The notes under the pieces were generated by a model. The model saw only the letters and a program-made list of their open reading frames with translations. It was not told where the DNA came from and ran no database searches. Made by a program: the position numbers and the translations under genes. Shown one piece after another: positions 61,020 to 64,000 of a DNA stretch of 64,000 nt. Within the stretch, counting starts at the first letter, position 1. Every line of letters begins with the position of its first letter. Origin of the DNA: Cyanobium sp. Morenito 9A2 (GTDB lineage: Bacteria > Cyanobacteriota > Cyanobacteriia > PCC-6307 > Cyanobiaceae); the NCBI RefSeq assembly GCF_024345575.1, contig NZ_JAGQBJ010000008.1, forward strand, positions 62,001 through 126,000. Direction: 5' to 3'.

Positions 61020-62567
61020 ATGACCCTGCTCCATCGCACCCACCGCGCCCTGGCGCTGGCCCTGGCATCGGGGGCCCTGCTGGCCGGCGCTGCCCAGCCG
61101 GCCCGGGCCCTGGAGGAGATCCAGCTGCGCATGCCGTTGCTGGACACCAACTTCAGCATCAAGCTCAGCGAGCTGAGGGATCCTGACCGGCTGTTCGCCG
61201 GCACCAGTGACCTGGCCCAGTTGAATCAGGCCACCAACGGCACCATCGGTCGCACGTTGGTGGAACTGCTCAATTCACCCCTTCCCCTGCAGACCAAGGC
61301 GGTGGTGACTGAGTCGGTGGGGTCTCCCTTGCTCTCCCAGGCCCTGTTGCTCGTGTCCGCCCTGATCGGTGTGGATGGCGTGCCGATCAACCTCACCAGC
61401 ATGGCCCTGGAGTCGGCGCTTCAGCAGGCGAGCGCCAAGGGCAATCTCACCATGCTCAACGTGCTTCAGGCGATGCCGGGGACGACCGCCTCGATCGACC
61501 TGGAGCGCGGGCTGTTCGCGCTCAAGCGCCTCGCCAGCCAGCAGCAGCCGGCCGATCGCCTGCTGGCGGCCCAGCCGGCGGGCACTGAGAGCCCGGCCCT
61601 CAGCAGGCCCGGCCCCCTGACCGTGCAGCGCCGTGAAACGATCCTCGCGGTGCCTTACCGGCCGGAGCCTCTGAGGCTCGTGGTGATCAGCCCCACCCAG
61701 GGGGCCAACGGCCGCCTGGTGCTGATTTCCCACGGTCTCTGGGATAGCCCTCGGAGCTTTGAGGGTTGGGCCCGTCACCTGGCCAGCCATGGCTACACCG
61801 TGCTGATGCCGTATCACCCCGGCAGCGATCAGAGTCAGCAACAGGCCATGCTCTCCGGCAAGGTTCCACCACCAGGCCCCGCCGAGTTACGGCGGCGGCC
61901 CATGGACATCACCGCCCTGATCGATGGGGCAGCCGCCGGAAAGCTGGGGTTACCCCCAGGCCTGAAGACCGATTCCGTGGTGGTGCTCGGCCAGTCCTGG
62001 GGGGCCACCACGGCGCTGCAGCTGGCGGGGGCAACCCCCAGTGCGGCTCTGCTGGAGAAGTTCTGCCGGGATGTGATGAACCCTTCCCGCAACCTCAGCT
62101 GGGTGTTGCAGTGCAGTTTCCTCAGCTCCGCCGATCGGGCTGGATTGAGCGATCCGCGTGTCAAGGCGGTGGTGGCGGTGAGCCCGCCGATGTCCCTGCT
62201 CTTTTCCGCTGGCGCGGCCAAAGCCATGAACGCCAGGGTGTTGCTGGTGAGTGGTAGCCGTGATTTCGTTGTCCCTGCGGGACCCGAAGCGATTGCTCCC
62301 ATGGCCGCTGAGGCCCGCGCCCTTGGTGGTGGTCACCGGCTGGTGCTGGCCAAGGGCGGCGATCACTTCAACCTGGGATCCCCTTACGCAGAGGCCGGCG
62401 GCCCGCTGCGGCGTCTGATTCTGGCCTGGGTGAACGGGACCTTTGCCGCCGGACCGGCCGCCGTTCCCGGTCCGGCGGCCCCGTCTCTGCTGCCGCCGGA
62501 TGGCTGGGGTGATGCCACCATTCCACTGGCCGATGTCACCGCTCAGCTCAAGGGTTGGAGCCCCTGA
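61020..62567 (+). CDS. Exported alpha/beta hydrolase with N-terminal DUF1400
   Basis: 515 residues from ATG 61020, 13 bases after uvrA. A signal peptide (ALALALASGALLAGAAQPARALE) leads to the periplasm. The DUF1400 helical domain covers about 30-190 (LPLLDTNFSIKLSEL-type region, LLNSPLPLQTKAVVTESV). The hydrolase domain starts near LVVISPTQGANGRLVLISHG, has the nucleophile elbow VVLGQSWGATTALQL, and a His near KGGDHFNLGSPY. Substrate unknown. The tail is Pro/Ala-rich. Confidence 0.85.
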   Translation: MTLLHRTHRALALALASGALLAGAAQPARALEEIQLRMPLLDTNFSIKLSELRDPDRLFAGTSDLAQLNQATNGTIGRTLVELLNSPLPLQTKAVVTESVGSPLLSQALLLVSALIGVDGVPINLTSMALESALQQASAKGNLTMLNVLQAMPGTTASIDLERGLFALKRLASQQQPADRLLAAQPAGTESPALSRPGPLTVQRRETILAVPYRPEPLRLVVISPTQGANGRLVLISHGLWDSPRSFEGWARHLASHGYTVLMPYHPGSDQSQQQAMLSGKVPPPGPAELRRRPMDITALIDGAAAGKLGLPPGLKTDSVVVLGQSWGATTALQLAGATPSAALLEKFCRDVMNPSRNLSWVLQCSFLSSADRAGLSDPRVKAVVAVSPPMSLLFSAGAAKAMNARVLLVSGSRDFVVPAGPEAIAPMAAEARALGGGHRLVLAKGGDHFNLGSPYAEAGGPLRRLILAWVNGTFAAGPAAVPGPAAPSLLPPDGWGDATIPLADVTAQLKGWSP

Positions 62568-62655
62568 GGGAGCCCATGCCTGATCGGGGCTGATGGGCTG
62601 AACCCGTCGCCTTGGCCAAACCCCGCTATCGATGGAGTGATGGCGCCGGCTTCGG

Positions 62656-64000
62656 GTGGGGCTCTACCTCCTACATCTTCATCTCCACGGTCTGTTTCGC
62701 GGCTGTGACCTGGAGTTGGGGCGGGATGCCGACACCGGCGGTCAGACCACCTACGTGCTCGAACTGGCGCAGGCTCTGGCCGCTCACTCGGAGGTGGAGC
62801 AGCTGGAGGTGGTCACCCGATTGATCGACGACCGTCGCCTGTCGGCGGACTACGCCCGACCGATCGAGGCTCTGGCGCCCGGTGCCTCGATCCTGCGCTT
62901 TCCCTGTGGCCCTAAGCGCTACCTGCGCAAGGAGCTGCTCTGGCCCCACCTCGACCAGCTGGCCGACACCCTGGTGGCCCATCTGGGCAGCGGGGCGCGT
63001 CACCCCGATTGGATCCATGCCCACTACGCCGACGCCGGTTACGTGGGGGCCCTCGTGAGCCGGCGGCTGGGCATCCCGCTGGTGTACACGGGTCACTCCC
63101 TGGGGCGGGAGAAACTGCGGCGGCTGTTGGCCAATGGTGCCGACCACGCGCAGATGGAGAAGCTCTACGCCATCAGCCGACGCATCGAGGCCGAAGAGCT
63201 GGCCCTGGCCCAAAGCCTGCTGGTGGTGACCAGCACCCGACAGGAAGCGGATCACCAGTACGGCCGCTATGGCCACTACCAGCCCGGGAGGGCGGAGGTG
63301 ATCCCGCCTGGAGTCGATCGGGACCGGTTTCATCCTGGTGGCCCCAGACGTCGCCCTGGCCTGGGCCTGCCCAGGGCCGTCGCCGTCCCCGACGCTGGGA
63401 GGGCCACCGATGCCGAAGCTGAGGTTGAGGAGCTGTTACGGCCGTTTTTGCGGGAACCCGAGCGCCCACCCCTGTTGACCATCTGCCGAGCCGACCGGCG
63501 TAAGAACATCCTGGCCCTGATCGAGGCCTTCGGCAGCTCGCCGGTCCTGCGGGAGCGCCACAACTTGGTCCTGGTGCTGGGGTGCCGTCAGGATCCCCGT
63601 CATCTGGAGAAGCAGCAGCGGGATCTGTTCCAGCAGGTGTTCGAGCTGATTGATCGCTTTGATCTCTACGGGCTGGTGGCCTACCCCAAACGCCACGGCT
63701 CCGTTCACATTCCCCACCTGTACCGCTGGGCGGCCCAGCGTCGCGGGGTGTTCGTCAACCCGGCTCTGACCGAACCCTTCGGGCTCACGCTGCTGGAGTC
63801 GGCGGCCTCAGGTCTGCCCGTGGTGGCCACCGACGATGGCGGGCCCCGGGAGATTGTGGCCCGTTGCCGCAATGGGCTGCTGGTGGATGTGAGCGACCTC
63901 CAGGGCCTGAGAAAAGCCCTAGAGCTGGCGATGGCCGATCCGGTCCGTTGGCACCGTTGGCGCGATCAGGGACTGGAGGCGGTGGGTCTTGAGTTCAGCT
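62656..64000 (+). CDS. Sucrose-phosphate synthase, N-terminal part (cut by window)
   Basis: Open from GTG 62656 to the end of the window, at least 448 residues, and runs off the end. An in-frame stop at 62638 leaves GTG 62656 as the only usable start. It begins GLYLLHLHLHGLFRGCDLEL and has the SPS signature GRDADTGGQTTYVLELAQAL, HAHYADAGYVGALVSRRLG, YTGHSLGREKLRRLL, and the GT4 donor region NPALTEPFGLTLLESAASG followed by PVVATDDGGPREIV. Role: UDP- or ADP-glucose plus fructose-6-phosphate to sucrose-phosphate, for compatible-solute sucrose. A C-terminal phosphatase domain may follow outside. Confidence 0.92.
   Translation, partial: MGLYLLHLHLHGLFRGCDLELGRDADTGGQTTYVLELAQALAAHSEVEQLEVVTRLIDDRRLSADYARPIEALAPGASILRFPCGPKRYLRKELLWPHLDQLADTLVAHLGSGARHPDWIHAHYADAGYVGALVSRRLGIPLVYTGHSLGREKLRRLLANGADHAQMEKLYAISRRIEAEELALAQSLLVVTSTRQEADHQYGRYGHYQPGRAEVIPPGVDRDRFHPGGPRRRPGLGLPRAVAVPDAGRATDAEAEVEELLRPFLREPERPPLLTICRADRRKNILALIEAFGSSPVLRERHNLVLVLGCRQDPRHLEKQQRDLFQQVFELIDRFDLYGLVAYPKRHGSVHIPHLYRWAAQRRGVFVNPALTEPFGLTLLESAASGLPVVATDDGGPREIVARCRNGLLVDVSDLQGLRKALELAMADPVRWHRWRDQGLEAVGLEFS

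Overview
The window looks like a picocyanobacterial chromosome of the alpha-cyanobacterial Synechococcus/Cyanobium type. Several things point there. It holds the sulfolipid genes sqdB-sqdX, a dual-type GAPDH, a TLP40/CYP38-like thylakoid cyclophilin, cobalamin cbiD, type IV pilus ATPases with a cyanobacterial C-terminal extension, a Gly-rich RRM protein (Rbp), a sucrose-phosphate synthase, and the gene order dnaN - PRC-barrel - purL - purF - topoisomerase A - TPR - queG, which I recall as the start of marine Synechococcus/Prochlorococcus genomes. Base composition is very GC-rich through most of the window. Almost everything is single-copy housekeeping; I see no insertion sequence, prophage, CRISPR array or defence island.

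Layout. 1-2961: end of thiG, a one-helix membrane protein and the sulfolipid pair sqdB/sqdX. 2962-8602 (minus): penicillin-binding protein 2, two unrecognised proteins, guaA and cbiD. 8661-9944: a class V aminotransferase and tRNA-Gly(CCC), followed by an AT-rich nested inverted repeat. 10085-12205: small unknown proteins and a half-size AbrB-type membrane protein. 12215-14438: a HARP-SNF2 (SMARCAL1-like) helicase divergent from an HNH nuclease. 14440-20181: an SDR enzyme, pdxA, efp-accB, the cyclophilin and thiL. 20265-27273: gap2, murC-murB-ebfC, then rsgA, a TusA-like protein, dnaJ and grpE. 27374-31642: the pilus motor genes pilB-pilT-pilC, visibly lower in GC than their neighbours. 31607-41397: a BaiN-type flavoprotein, dus, rbp, argH, an RsbU-type phosphatase, ftsY, nusB, a DUF502 protein and an HpsJ-like protein. 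41429-45831: queG, a TPR protein and a type IIA topoisomerase A subunit. 45919-51963 (minus): purF, purL, a PRC-barrel protein and dnaN, reading away from the next region.

51964-52510 is the only gap over 300 bases. It has an AT-rich stretch, DnaA-box-like 9-mers and TTTTCCCC repeats beside dnaN, and is my candidate for the chromosomal origin. Beyond it lie thrC with a clear terminator, a stand-alone DUF1400-like protein, an ABC1/UbiB kinase, then rightward recN, uvrA, a DUF1400-alpha/beta hydrolase and a sucrose-phosphate synthase cut by the window edge.

I found no convincing undescribed multi-gene system. The observations most worth checking are the structured RNA candidate behind tRNA-Gly, the helicase/HNH pair (comparable in parts to the eukaryotic fusion ZRANB3), the origin architecture, and a Gly-to-Arg change in the PilT Walker A loop.
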